From Paramacrobiotus metropolitanus (taxonomy: Eukaryota > Tardigrada > Eutardigrada > Parachela > Macrobiotidae): DNA of 64,000 nucleotides. The notes under the pieces were generated by a model that had not been told where the DNA came from, did no database searches, and was given only the letters and a program-made list of their open reading frames with translations. The stretch lies in NCBI RefSeq assembly GCF_019649055.1, contig NW_026570233.1:992001-1056000 (forward strand). The letters are read 5' to 3'. The translations under genes were made by a program, and so were the position numbers. This document shows positions 1 through 10,584 of this stretch, piece after piece. Within the stretch, counting starts at the first letter, position 1. Each line of letters opens with the position of its first letter.

Positions 1-727
1 CTCTTGACCCTAACTTTACTGTTGTATTTGTTTTTTCATAATTATAAGTATGTGTTGTATTTGCTTTGCAGGAGCGTTGATGACGTGGTTCGTACGAGCG
101 TGTACATATTATAAAACGGATTTTACAACGTTACTGGCGTGACCTTTTATGTAGGAACTAATGGTGGGCGGGTTATTGGAAAATGTGATCAACGAAGAGG
201 CCAGCGTCGGACCAACGTTTGCCTGCATTATTGGGTTGGAGTTTCGAAATAAGAAATTGGGGGATCGGCTGTGGTATGAAAATCCTCAGGTTTTCTCAAT
301 GAGTAAGGGATCACCAATGTTCTAAAATTTAATTCCTTAGATGAAGTCATCGCTTAATTTTTGTTGTTCAAAATTATTTTTATGTAATCATGTATCCAAA
401 GATTTTTTGCAGATCAGTTGGATGACATTCGAAAGATGACCATAGCTGATGTGATATGTTTGACCACCGCGCTACGATATGTACCAAAGAATGCCTTTTT
501 ACAAGTTTCCGATAGGTACCTGTATACGCACTTGCTTTATGTTATTTTAAAAATGCACTGCTGCCAACGCTCCGCCAATAGCTGCTGAAAAACCGCAAAT
601 ACATCACCATTTATGGAAATTTTTTGCAATTGTTTCCAGGAATCCGCTCATTTCCTGTCATGCAATGCCGGAAAAGAAACTAAAAAGACTAATAACGGGA
701 TCATCATCCGGAAGTCGGCCAGTATAG
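1..727 (+). CDS. Animal haem peroxidase, C-terminal exons (partial at left edge)
   Basis: This is the 3' end of an animal haem peroxidase (peroxidasin/peroxinectin-type superfamily), which oxidises substrates with H2O2 and is usually secreted or in the matrix. Supported exons are 72-87, 155-302, 413-515 and 640-727, all with GT-AG borders and matching phases; an earlier exon may end at 20. Joined, they read SVDDVELMVGGLLE, then GPTFACIIGLEFRNKKLGDR and LWYENP, then NQLDDIRKMTIADVIC, then a NPLISC tail ending in TAG at 725-727. These match the conserved C-terminal peroxidase blocks (VDDIDLxVGGLxE, GPTFxCIIxxQFxxLRxGDRFWYEN, QLxEIRKxxLAxVIC). The catalytic histidine and Arg/Glu lie upstream of the window, so activity cannot be judged. 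The 16-nt exon 72-87 is the least certain. The 3' UTR probably ends near the AATAAA at 1058. Confidence 0.85.
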
Positions 728-1057
728 CCAGAAAAGAAACACGGAGTGAAGTAACCTTTTGCACAGAGAAGTTTACATTTTTTAATGATGGTACCGCGCT
801 CTTTGTACGACGTTTGGTCCCGAAAATGCCGATTGTTGCAGTGTGTCTCAGCAAAGTATTGAGAAAACTGTCGCAGTCAGGAAGACCTGGACTAACAGAC
901 GACGTAACACATGCCGATCAGATTTTACGCCGGTTAGCTCCCCTTTCTAGCCTTAATTTGTTTCGAAATCTCTTGTTCTAGCTTGAATATCCCTGCACAG
1001 AAAAATTCAGAGTGGGCGAATATGACTTTTCCCACAAACGAAAGTTTTTTTTGACGA

Positions 1058-1063
1058 AATAAA
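1058..1063 (+). terminator. Poly(A) signal, peroxidase gene
   Basis: AATAAA about 330 bp downstream of the peroxidase stop codon; it is the first canonical signal on the plus strand after the gene. Confidence 0.5.
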
Positions 1064-1712
1064 AAATATTAATGCCAAAACTCTCCGCGATTTTTGTTCT
1101 TGCAAAAATGGCGCAGCGAGAATGAAAAGGCGCATAATCACCAATTACCTAACCGACAATATCTGCGGCTGTAACCATGATAATTATTTTTTTTCTTGCA
1201 TTAGCAATAAAATTACTTTTTAATTTTTTTAATAACTAGTTATGTGTACAGCGTGAGACCAGCAGCAACTAATGTTTAATTTAGCCTATATCTGATATAA
1301 GCAGCGATCGAGGACCATATAATGTAATTGCGGCAGCCACCAATTATTCAGATGTTAGCACACGTACTCGTGCAGTACGCAGTAGACACCGGTAACTTAC
1401 CCATAGGTTACGTATAATTCTGTACATAGTGTATGCGGCGTGCGTTGGGTTACAGTTGTTAGTTGGCTACGAATGCAGTAGCTGTGCTGCGGGACTCGTA
1501 AAATTTAATATTATATCCGGTGTGTTATGTAATTACATAAACTGCACTGATACAGTACACAGTTCTAGCTATGATTCAGAAGAGTAATTAAGCACTAATA
1601 TCATGTGAGAATCCGGTACAGTTTTATAACATTATCATTACTGTCACTGTTATGAGACTTGAAAATTAAAGCGGATAGTTTAAGGCAATATCTTGCAATA
1701 GTTTTTGATACA
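1064..1712. other. Intergenic, no gene seen
   Basis: AT-rich spacer between the peroxidase poly(A) signal and the TATA box of the glycine-rich gene. No exon with splice support and no transposon ends recognised. Confidence 0.5.
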
Positions 1713-1722
1713 TATATATAAA
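1713..1722 (+). promoter_or_regulatory. TATA box of the glycine-rich gene
   Basis: TATATATAAA lies about 115 bp upstream of the start codon, putting a start site about 30 bp downstream near 1745 and leaving a ~90-nt leader. Confidence 0.6.
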
Positions 1723-1834
1723 CGCCTTCAGTTGTTCATGAATTCATCAAGAAACGTTTCATTACTACTGCTCCATCACCGCTGACAATTACATACCCGT
1801 CGATACAAAATTCAGCTGGACTTCCAATAAGAAG

Positions 1835-2240
1835 ATGCATTCCATGACAATCGTGCTGGTCGTTGCCTGTGCTTTGCTCGGTAAGATAACTACAATTTTT
1901 CCCAAATGATCATGGTAAAATAATTTAAATAGTGGATCTCCGATTTGTAATGTTTATGTGTGTGATATTAGTATCCGTTTACGGAGGCGGCGGCTATGGA
2001 GGCGGTGGCTATGGAGGCGGTGGCTATGGAGGCGACTTCTACGGGGGTGGTGGTGGATACGGAGGTTTCGGAGGATTCGGCTATGATCTAGGATGGGGAT
2101 TGGGATATCCGTTCCTGGGCGGTTGGGGTCTGGGATTTCCGTGGTTGGGCGGATTCGGAGGGTTTGGTGGATTCGGAGGGTTCGGAGGATTCGGTGACTT
2201 CGGCGGTTATGGCGGCGGATGGGGATACAAAAAGAAATAG
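1835..2240 (+). CDS. Small secreted Gly/Tyr-rich protein
   Basis: Two exons, 1835-1880 and 1972-2240, joined in phase 1 across a 91-bp GTAAGA...TTAG intron; 104 aa, stop TAG at 2238. Residues 1-19 form a signal peptide (MHSMTIVLVVACALLVSVYG): short N-region, hydrophobic core, cleavage probably before the glycine tract. The mature chain is almost wholly glycine with aromatics: GGGGY repeats first, then GFGGFG repeats, with WGLGYPF and WGLGFPW as paired central motifs and a basic YKKK end. Such chains occur in cuticle or eggshell structural proteins and in nematode/arthropod Gly-rich antimicrobial peptides; the sequence cannot decide between these. A TATA box (1713) and AATAAA (2455) frame a complete compact gene. 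The signal exon/repeat exon split is typical of fast-evolving secreted proteins. Confidence 0.82.
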
Positions 2241-2454
2241 AAGTCCAGCTAACAGGAAAATCATTCAGTTTTTTTATCCATTTTGGTGCTGAGCAAGACG
2301 AGTGAACGCGTTTTCTGAGGTTTCTAATTTGATTTTTCTAATTCTTTTGGGTAAAGTTTTTTGCTTGCATGCCAAAGATTTCTGGTGGGGCTGGTTTCTA
2401 TGAAATTATTCGATTCACATTACTGAATACAGGAAACAGAAACAAAGTAATTTA

Positions 2455-2460
2455 AATAAA
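2455..2460 (+). terminator. Poly(A) signal, glycine-rich gene
   Basis: AATAAA 215 bp after the stop codon of the glycine-rich protein. Confidence 0.55.
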
Positions 2461-3521
2461 AGCAATGATTTACGGGAATGCTATAATTTTACTTGTTAGT
2501 TTTTCTGTTAGTGAGTGGACGCTGTCTTTACTTTGTAAATATAAAGTTTGCTCAAATCTAACCGGTACGCCCTGCTCGTAAAACGCATGCTCTGGCAAAA
2601 GCTTGCCCCGTAATTTCTGTCGAAAAGGTGCAGATGATATCTACTAGCACGCAGTTTCGTTATGCACGATTGCCACCACATTACCTTTACTACAATGACA
2701 AATTACTCCTCTCAAGATGTAAGATAATTTTTAAGTAGAAAAGTTAGTATTTTATAATTGAGATCAATATCCGGCATGCCTTAGTCAAACATCAATCTGG
2801 AGTTGCTCACCGTGGTTTTGAATTTGGCGCAACCCGTGAATTTGTATTTCTCGCTGTGTTATGTGACAGAAATTACGTGAGAAGTCTGTACAATACAACA
2901 CATGTTCACTTGTAAAAAACAGTACAACTGGCGCTGCACTGCGTTCAGTATTTAATTTAATTTTTTAACTGCCGCATTGCATACTGTACCATATCGGCTG
3001 TATATCTTACAATTAGAACAATAATAAAAACTTCTAAAAAAATGATGGAGTAGACGAAGTATATTTATTGCGTGTGGACACACTTTAACCTCGTGATTGG
3101 GCGGACTTACATAATATTATTACTCGGTAGACCTTATGAAACATTTTAACGTTGTACGAGTGCTGTAGTGCCGCTTATGAACAATTTAAAATTACAGTTC
3201 CAGAATGAACGAGTACAAACGCTAGCGGAACACCCAGGTGATGAGAGATCTCTTGATCACACTTGTAATAAGTCCTGGCAGTCAATGCAGGAACCAGAAG
3301 ATGCAAAAAGAACACAGTTTACGGCCACAGAAAGCTGGCCAATGAGAAATGCACCGTTTTCTTTTAACCGTAGTTGAGCGCTGGAACCGGAAATCACATC
3401 ACGTAGAGTGATACAGATCAGATAAAGCGGACCAGAAAAACCAGAAAATGCCTGTAAATTTTAGGATGTAAACCACGAAAACGTCGCCATGAGAGAACAG
3501 TCCAGGAAGGGCTCAGTTAAT
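2461..3521. other. Intergenic, no gene seen
   Basis: AT-rich spacer between the glycine-rich gene (+) and the 3' end of the coiled-coil gene (-). No coding pattern supported by splice sites. Confidence 0.45.
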
Positions 3522-4669
3522 TTAATTAGCGTTAGGCCCAGCGAGAATTTCCAGAATATTGGCCTCCATGACCGCTTGTTTCTGGAGCAGAATTTGAATT
3601 TCCACGCAACGTTTTTCCAACAGGCCAAGCGCTGCTATACCGTTCACTAACTTTGTTCCTCCTGAGAAAGAAAATTTTAATAGTCAAGGTATGCAAAACA
3701 AAAACACAGACGAGTGAAGTACAGGAATGCTGGGCGGCACCACTATTCGCGCTGTGTAGGTGACTTAATTAAGCGGAGGTTTTAGTGCACTGCGAAGGCA
3801 AAAACAATGGGTTCGCACGTCTGATATATGGACGAAGTTTTTTGGGAAGTTTTTTATAAGTTGGTTTTAAGCATGTTTGAATATGTTCATATTCCAGAAA
3901 AACTTTAGTACAAAGATCAAATTTTTTTATAAAGTGATTGTGTTAATGTAAACCCAGTATTAAGTATCGGCCAAACGACAACTGATTTTCATCACGTACT
4001 TAATCATGCATTAAGTGCATACATACGTATTAAGGGATTTGGCCCGGTACTCTGAACCAACTTTCTGGTGAATACCTACCGTGAACGTCGTCCGGAACGG
4101 TAGTCCGCATATTAGAAAATACATGGGTCGAGGACTTCCAGTCCTTCACTTGTGACTCCAGCCGGCTCAGCATACTTTCGACCGTCGCCCGTTTTTTCCC
4201 AAATGCTTGCAACTTTTGCACAGTAATGTCCTTTCGCAGAATGCCCGAAAGCTCTTCACGTACAACACCGTCCTCTCCCGCAGCGTTGGCTGCCCGACGG
4301 CGCCTTAATCCTCCAACAAATACCCGGCGCACATTGTACCACAGTGATATGATGAAATGATTTCGGAAGAGCGGGAAACATCCGTCGGTACTGTGGTCAG
4401 CCTTAACAGCGGAAGCCAGTCCGAGTTGTTCCTTATACTTTTGCAGGCTTACATTCTCAACGAGCAACCGACGGCCTTCGGATTCCAGCGAAGCCAAGAT
4501 GTCCTAAAACAATTAAAACTGTACGAATCTACTCTACAAGCTCGTGCAATGGCGTCCGTACCTGAAGGTAACGTTCTATGTTCTTGGTTGATTTTTTTCT
4601 CAATTTCAAGATCGATTCTTCCGATTCAACATATCCCGACGGGAAGTCGTAAGCGATCAAAGTCATCTT
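3522..4669 (-). CDS. Coiled-coil protein of unknown function
   Basis: Three minus-strand exons agree in phase: 4669-4562 (phase 0, donor CAG/GTACGG), 4503-4080 (acceptor TTTTAG, donor CACG/GTAGGT, phase 1) and 3661-3522 (acceptor TTCTCAG, stop TAA at 3524-3522). An ATG at 4666 would give 222 aa; otherwise the gene continues upstream. The chain is Lys/Glu/Leu-rich with heptad-like stretches: SILKLRKKSTKNIERYLQ, ILASLESEGRRLLVENVSLQ, ITVQKLQAFGKKRATVESML and a C-terminal VEIQILLQKQAVMEANILEI. No enzyme motif, signal peptide or membrane segment is seen, so a structural or complex-forming role is the plausible inference. The middle exon contains a stretch at about 4300-4360 (a basic RRRR run) that could be a short retained intron. 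I do not recognise the family. Confidence 0.6.
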
Positions 4670-5680
4670 CTATAACAAATAAATGCCATGAAAAACGTCG
4701 ACAGTATCGCATAATTTATGTTAAATTAACTGAATGTTATAACAATTACTAGTAACGTAAGGACAAATCCTTAGCATACAGTAACACACAAGAAAATGTT
4801 TTCCCGGTACGTTTTGCACTACGGTGTATACGAATGTACGAGTACATGCAACATACTGCACTAATATGCAGCATGCGGTGTACAGTATAAAAGTGTTTGA
4901 ATGGAAGTACAGGAGAGTAAAAGTTTGGTGTTACATAGATCCATGCCCCAGCCGTCCCTGTTCCCCTTGAATGTGAATGTGCATTCGAAAAAGGAAACAT
5001 ACAGTTACTGGAACGGTAAACTGGGATGAAAATCTTTGTTACAGTTGTGGGAGAGATTCTGCACCTGTTACCACGTGGCTACTAACTAATAGCAGAGTAC
5101 TTTCTCCTTTATATGTGAACGATGCAGCCTTTAATGAGTATCACGAAATAAGTACAAACTTAGTATTAAAAAGAATTCTTAACACAAACACTTCATCAAT
5201 GCTATCCTAACCGGGAATTGTACCCATTACATAAATCGCATTTCCATGTTGTATATGGATGAAGAGTCGCCGTGTAAAAAAGCTCCTTTGCTCTCTTTGG
5301 CCTTTAGCGGTGGCAATACAAATGATGTGAACCTGTCAGTTATCGGATTCCAAAATAAGTCGCTCGTTATTGGGTGGAACCGTAACACCGTAAAGGCCGC
5401 CTCATAGTTCACCGAAAACGGCAGTTTCGACTAAAAAGGTGTCCAAATTTCGAATAACTATGAGGACACCATTCCTCGACTCTCCGTCCCATTTTTACGG
5501 ATGACTATGAGGGAACATGATCGTGTTGAATCCGAGTCGTCGAAATTCGTGATTTCGACTTGTTCGGTGTAGGAGAGGATGGCTCCTCCCTAATACAGTC
5601 TCCGTTTGCTTTCGCCCAATCATACATACGTTTGCCCAAGTGGCCACTGCCCACCTGGACGCCCAGATACTCTTATATCA

Positions 5681-5722
5681 TGTACCTGTACATATGTACA
5701 TCTGTACATGTACCTGTACATC
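5681..5722. repeat. GTACAT/TGTACCTGTACAT short repeat
   Basis: Tandem and palindromic copies of TGTACCTGTACAT separated by ATGTACATC; self-complementary, so it can fold into a small hairpin. Confidence 0.6.
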
Positions 5723-7126
5723 TTGCATATAATTTGTACCGACTAATTATTACATAATGCACATCTGACACAACCCCTTTTTGTTAATAGACATTTTAAT
5801 TACTAAAATAATTATATCTGTACGTATATTTTTCCATATCTGTAAGTCAGTACAAGTAACATGATTTTCCATCTGTGAGCCATTTGGAAAGTTTTACGTA
5901 AGTTTTACATCTGCTTACTACATTGTGGCAAAATGCCTCGTAAATCATTAGCAGCATAAAAAAATTATTGCCTTTAAACTCGGAATTCAGAGCAGCTGTG
6001 TGAAGTATTGCAAGGGCATTTGAATTGGGACACCAATAAATATGGAAAGCTACTAATGAGGTATTTTGTGCCAAAAATCAGTATGGAGTGAGTAGATTGC
6101 CAAATCGAAAATTTACGAAAAATTTAGGTTCTCACGATCAGATTTGACAAATTAGGCAGCAAGTACAGTACATAATTACTTGTTGCAATGTTGTTTCATC
6201 TATTGCAAAGGCTTTACTCACTCATGCTACTGGTAATCGACGTTAACACTGTATTGCACTGTAATACCGAATAATACTCGGCTTGCCATAAGCCTAATGT
6301 TGGCTTGCCATAATGCAGCAAACAACCGCCCTGGGCGGTGACTTCATACCGTTGCAGCGGGCGGTTGCCTACTTCCTGTCAAAAGGGCGTCACTAATATT
6401 GCCGAAGCACGGACAACTATGAGGAATACATATTTCGATCACCACGACGGGGCGGTGAGTCGGAGTGACCGTGTCGTCGGAAATCCGTGACCACGGAAAC
6501 TCCGTCGACGCCGGGCCCTCGAGAAACTTTTTTCTCCGTCTCAGAAAACGTCTCAGAAAACGTTCTCCGCCAATGGTTGATATGCCATCTACACACTAAG
6601 GGCTATCGAATGCCATGTGGACATGAAATTCTGGTTCAGTGAATCGGGCTGGCGAACGTCTACCCGTAGTGAGTGTGATGATACTAAAGCGGGGGAATGT
6701 GGTCTAAGCGCTTCACCATGCTATGACGAGCTGTTCGATCTCAACAGCTTGCCATAAGTGCAACATGACTGCGCGATTTGTCGGAAGCCGGCCAAACTGT
6801 TCCTGAACTAAATCGAATTTATTTTTGCTCGCTGTGCAAGCAATTCGGATTCTGATGCTTTAATATTATCATCATATTCATAAAATGAATTAAAAAGAAA
6901 AAATCGACTTGTTCATCCGACTCAATGGGCGTCCAACAGCTTACAAGTTAGGGGTGGATTTCAGATTCTACTATAGCTCAAAACAGCTCGCGCAAACACG
7001 GCTCAAAATGGCAAAAGTGCTATAAAGTACAGTATAAACGGCTCACGGTGCAAAAAGATTTTAAAATTCTGATCCTATCTTTTGATCCACATAATTTATC
7101 GTAGGTTTATTTGATGCTCTAATTTG

Positions 7127-7222
7127 CTAAGCAAAAAAAATATGGCCGAAAGTGAAAACCGGCCCATGCCGATTCCTAAGCAAAAAATATGGCCGAAAGT
7201 GAAAACCGGCCCATGCCGATTC
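7127..7222. repeat. Two-copy tandem duplication, ~48 bp
   Basis: Copies at 7127-7175 and 7176-7222 both run from CTAAGCAAAAAA through TATGGCCGAAAGTG to CCCATGCCGATTC. They differ only in the length of the A run, so the duplication is recent. Confidence 0.85.
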
Positions 7223-8574
7223 CATTGCCTGGTGCCTCAAAGAAATTTTTCGATACCGTCTAGACACTAGACTAGTCTGCGCTCTCGCTTGTATAAAATT
7301 TTATAGCGCCGTCTGATTCCGTACTGAAGGCTCTATGGTCTTACATGTATACTAGGAAAGTTCACCGCTGTTGGCTTGCACTAACTAAGTTAAGCCGGAA
7401 ACCAAGTTTGAATAAACTGGTTGCTGAGCTTGTTTTAAAACTTGAACTGCTTTAAAAATACCTGTTTTATATCTAAAAATAATTTTTCTTTTTTATTTAA
7501 TAATTTTTGGTGTGTTCTTCCATATTTTACTTAAAACTATTGATGCGTGACCGACATGCATGACCGACGTGACCGACAAAATTCCTGTTTTCTTGAAAGT
7601 CCTTCCGATGGAGAGCTCTATCTGAGGTCGACGCCGGACGGCGGTGAACAATCTGAAAAAAAAGTGGCGGCCGTGAAAAATAACAGCAGAACCGAGTTTG
7701 TTACCTTCTATATTTGGTTACCTAATAATAATAGATAAATCATACGTAAAAATATACCTTTAGTAATTAAAATGTTTCTGCAGCGAGCCAAACACTACTG
7801 CGGAACAGCACTAAAAGGATAATAGTGGTTTATAAACACTCGCGGATGCACTCAGTGCTATCGATCAGACGACTGCCGATTGTCGGGATGGATCTGTGAT
7901 TTCTTTTGCAAAAGAACTGACAGATATTTAAAATTTAAAGAAAAAATTAATATGACTGAAACTGTGATGAGCGCACAATTTGTACGACTACGGCTTGACT
8001 TCTGTATATGTAAAAATTAATGCGTTGCATGCGGTCGTTGACGAATTGTTTTTGGATGACGCAACTGATATATATCTGTATTGGTATTAACGGCCGTACC
8101 GGCAATACAGTCCACAAGCGTATTAAGCCTTTGGCAATAATTGTACACACGCGTAGAACGACGAATGTATCGCCTTCGTATAAAACCTCGTACTTTTTTC
8201 CGTACATACTCGCACATTTCTCTTAGGTCAAACTGTACTTATGCTGATCAATCCGCTTGTTTTTGTTGGTGGACCAGAAGAGTTAACTGGGCAGAGCAAA
8301 TTAAAAAGCTGGTAATCCCGGGCTCTACCTTGTTGGTTACCATCTATCAGACAGGCGGCCGGAAAGCCAAAAAATTTTCCTGTGTTTTTGCAGCCCATGT
8401 CTGGCATGTCATGGTTTTGGAAGATTAATGAGATTAATTGACAAGAGCGCATGCAATGAGCTAGATGGGTCTGTTCGGTGGAAAAATTATAAGGATTTTA
8501 AGCAGTTTTGCACAACGCCAGCCGGCCTTAGGCTGGATGGTTACTGATTGTTGCCGGCTTAATTTTTTACATAG

Positions 8575-8819
8575 TATAACGCGGGACCGTATGGGCGCCA
8601 CGCGTATCCTCGACAGCGAACAGCGGTGAACCCGGATGAGGCTTTATTGCCGAATCTAATGCGCACCGTGGCGCAGCAACACCAAAACTAATGAGGAAGG
8701 ATCCTGCAGCCAGTGCAACTGTGCTGCAGGTCCGTCAAAACAGCGCAGCAATGTGCGGGGGGGAAATCCCCAGAAACAGCGAATAGCTACTCAGGAGGGC
8801 GGGGCGTCCCGCCCTTACA
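8575..8819 (-). repeat. 3' LTR of outer element (245 bp)
   Basis: Read on the minus strand it begins TGTAAGGGCGGG and ends CCCGCGTTATA. It carries AATAAA (plus-strand TTTATT near 8643). It appears identical to the copy at 14680-14924. Confidence 0.88.
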
Positions 8820-8828
8820 CCCCTTTTG
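8820..8828 (-). other. Polypurine tract of outer element
   Basis: On the minus strand the sequence before the 3' LTR is CAAAAGGGG, ending exactly at the TGTAAG start; this is the expected plus-strand primer site. Confidence 0.75.
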
Positions 8829-8836
8829 CAGGCATC

Positions 8837-9020
8837 TGTAACGGGGGATTCCTGTCTTATGTATTAGTATGTATGAGTATGTGCTGGTTGTCCCGCCTCT
8901 TGTGTTTCCTGTTCCTGTACGAGCGGTTCAGTATATATAGCGTTGTATTTCCTGTGGTATCCTCAGTCGTTGGGTTAGCAATATTTCGAGCAGTATCAGC
9001 CGGTTCCGTTGCCCGTTATA
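8837..9020 (+). repeat. 5' LTR of inner element (184 bp)
   Basis: Begins TGTAACGGGGG and ends CCCGTTATA; apparently identical to 13684-13867. An open frame across it is fortuitous and appears in both LTRs. Confidence 0.9.
8932..8940 (+). promoter_or_regulatory. LTR TATA box
   Basis: TATATATAG in the 5' LTR, about 90 bp before the LTR end, so a transcript would start inside the LTR near 8965. The same motif is at about 13779 in the 3' LTR, which could fire outward. Confidence 0.55.
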
Positions 9021-9022
9021 CT

Positions 9023-9040
9023 TGGAGTCGCATACCGAGA
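9023..9040 (+). other. Candidate primer-binding site of inner element
   Basis: TGGAGTCGCATACCGAGA begins two bases after the LTR with the TGG complementary to a tRNA CCA end. I cannot assign the tRNA; it differs from the outer element's site. Confidence 0.45.
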
Positions 9041-9067
9041 ACGAAATTTTTTTCAAGTCGACAGTTT

Positions 9068-9166
9068 CAGTGCCCTTTAACTTTTACCACCGCTACCCCT
9101 CCGCCTCCCTGTTGAACAGTGCCCTTTAGCCTTTACCACCGCTACCCCTCCGCCTCCCTGTTTCAA
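9068..9166 (+). repeat. Leader tandem duplication, ~49 bp x2
   Basis: Copies 9068-9116 and 9117-9166, each from CAGTGCCCTTTA through CCACCGCTACCCCTCC to CTCCCTGTT. They are pyrimidine-rich and lie in the transcribed leader before gag. Confidence 0.85.
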
Positions 9167-9169
9167 CAG

Positions 9170-9357
9170 GTAAGTCCTTATGTATCACGTCCAATTTTTT
9201 GCCCAAAAAGAACAATCTTAACTGTTACCGATCCTAATACTATTTTCGAATTCGGTATTAACGCGCCATTTTTCAAGAAAATTTAATTAACGATCGTATA
9301 GTCAACTTTCCGCAGTTGGCAGGCTGTTTGCAATAATTAATAAGTACTAATTACCAG
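9170..9357 (+). other. Probable leader intron upstream of gag
   Basis: Donor CAG/GTAAGT at 9170, branch-point-like TACTAAT at 9345-9351 and acceptor TTACCAG ending at 9357, 12 bp before the gag ATG. Splicing would take the leader duplication almost directly to gag. Confidence 0.5.
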
Positions 9358-9369
9358 CAAGTCAATATC

Positions 9370-10500
9370 ATGGCTATAGACCCGCAAGCACTGCAGAATA
9401 TGCTTAACACCGTTAATGCCGCTTCCGCTCAGCAGAATGCAGCTTTACAGCAAAGCCTACAGAATAACGCTACTGCACATCAGAATTTATTGAATTTTTT
9501 GAATAACCAGAATGCCGCTGCAGTTACCCGTATAACATCTCTCGAAATGGGTGATTTGCCGAAGTTTGGTGGTTTTCCTTACGAAGACGCTCAGGACTTT
9601 TTAACACAGTTTGAGACGATGGCCGTTGCTAATAATTTCACACCAGCTAACAGAATCCAACATTTTGCGCTCTGTTTGAGGAACAACGCTCTTCGCTGGT
9701 ATACCGCAGAACCAGCAGGTATCACATGGCCAGACCTCCGATCACATTTTTTAACAGCTTTTGGAAAAACTCGTTTTGAACTTGATCTTATGAATGAAGG
9801 TTGTCGTACATTAGCATTTACAGATCCTCGTACTTTTGTCCACCGTGTCCTTGATTACGTGGAAGCCAGTAATCCCGCAGCTACCGAAGCAGAAAAAACA
9901 GTTCGTCTCTTCGAAGCCTTGCCCCTTGAATTTAAACCGGCATTCGTGACTAACAGCCCCAGAACCGTAGCCGATTTTTTTAATCGTTTACGTGATGTGT
10001 CCGTTAAACAACAATACAAACTCTCGCTGCATAATCAGAACTCGTCGTATCAACTGTTAAACAATGTCGCAGGTCAGTCAAGTCTTTTGTCGCTGAACAG
10101 CTCGCCGACAGCGCCCAGCTCTAATCAGATAGAGATTGTCGCTCATAACCTGATGAAAGGTTTGGATGAAAGACTAAAGCATCTTGCTGAACAAATAAAG
10201 TGTTTACAGGAGAATAACGAATCACAGGGCAGTTACGATCCTTCCCAGAATTACTTAACGGGTAATGCGAACCGGTCAACCCTTCGACTCACAGATGCGC
10301 CAGGCCAGGTTAATGGATGTTCTAATTGCGGTAACTATGATCATCTTTCGTATGCTTGCCCGTTTGGAGGTGGCCACTCTACGCAGGCACAGTATGCACA
10401 GGCAGAACAAGATTCTGAAGATCGTTATCCGATGTCATTCGGTGTAGCACAGCATCCGCCAACGACGCAGCAACTGGCTCTTAACACACCCGGTAAATGA
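9370..10500 (+). CDS. gag: Retrotransposon Gag (Ty3/mdg4-type capsid with zinc knuckle)
   Basis: 376 aa, single exon, stop TGA at 10498. It would package element RNA into cytoplasmic particles. The N-terminal ~50 residues are Gln/Asn/Ala-rich. A capsid region begins near residue 60 with MGDLPKFGGF and DFLTQFE, then HFALCLRNNALRWY and ITWPDLRSHFLTAFG, the conserved retrotransposon Gag signature. The C-terminal part is Ser/Gln-rich with a CX2CX4HX4C knuckle at C317, C320, H325, C330. The length fits a full Gag without protease. The ATG is the first after the predicted leader intron. The frame continues in the same composition for 27 codons past the TGA, so the stop may be recent or read through. 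No pol follows. Confidence 0.88.
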   Translation: MAIDPQALQNMLNTVNAASAQQNAALQQSLQNNATAHQNLLNFLNNQNAAAVTRITSLEMGDLPKFGGFPYEDAQDFLTQFETMAVANNFTPANRIQHFALCLRNNALRWYTAEPAGITWPDLRSHFLTAFGKTRFELDLMNEGCRTLAFTDPRTFVHRVLDYVEASNPAATEAEKTVRLFEALPLEFKPAFVTNSPRTVADFFNRLRDVSVKQQYKLSLHNQNSSYQLLNNVAGQSSLLSLNSSPTAPSSNQIEIVAHNLMKGLDERLKHLAEQIKCLQENNESQGSYDPSQNYLTGNANRSTLRLTDAPGQVNGCSNCGNYDHLSYACPFGGGHSTQAQYAQAEQDSEDRYPMSFGVAQHPPTTQQLALNTPGK

Positions 10501-10584
10501 CCATCTCAGGCGCAACAGTTTAGGTCTGCAGAATCTCAGGACACCGGTAGTGCACAGTCGGCGTATTCGAGATGGCAGATTTAA
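10501..10584 (+). other. In-frame Gag extension beyond TGA
   Basis: In frame with gag after TGA-CCA, 27 sense codons rich in Gln, Ser and Ala continue to TAA at 10582. The composition matches the Gag C terminus before the stop, suggesting readthrough or a recent nonsense change. Confidence 0.4.

Larger units (their letters stand above)
4670..8570. other. Gene-poor region, no supported gene
   Basis: About 3.9 kb without a supported exon. It holds a GTACAT-rich patch (5681-5722), a tandem duplication (7127-7222), and a short recurring ACTATGAGG motif (near 5456, 5507 and 6417; a reverse copy near 5399), which may be decayed transposon sequence. Open frames here are short, overlapping and without family likeness. 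Confidence 0.45.
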
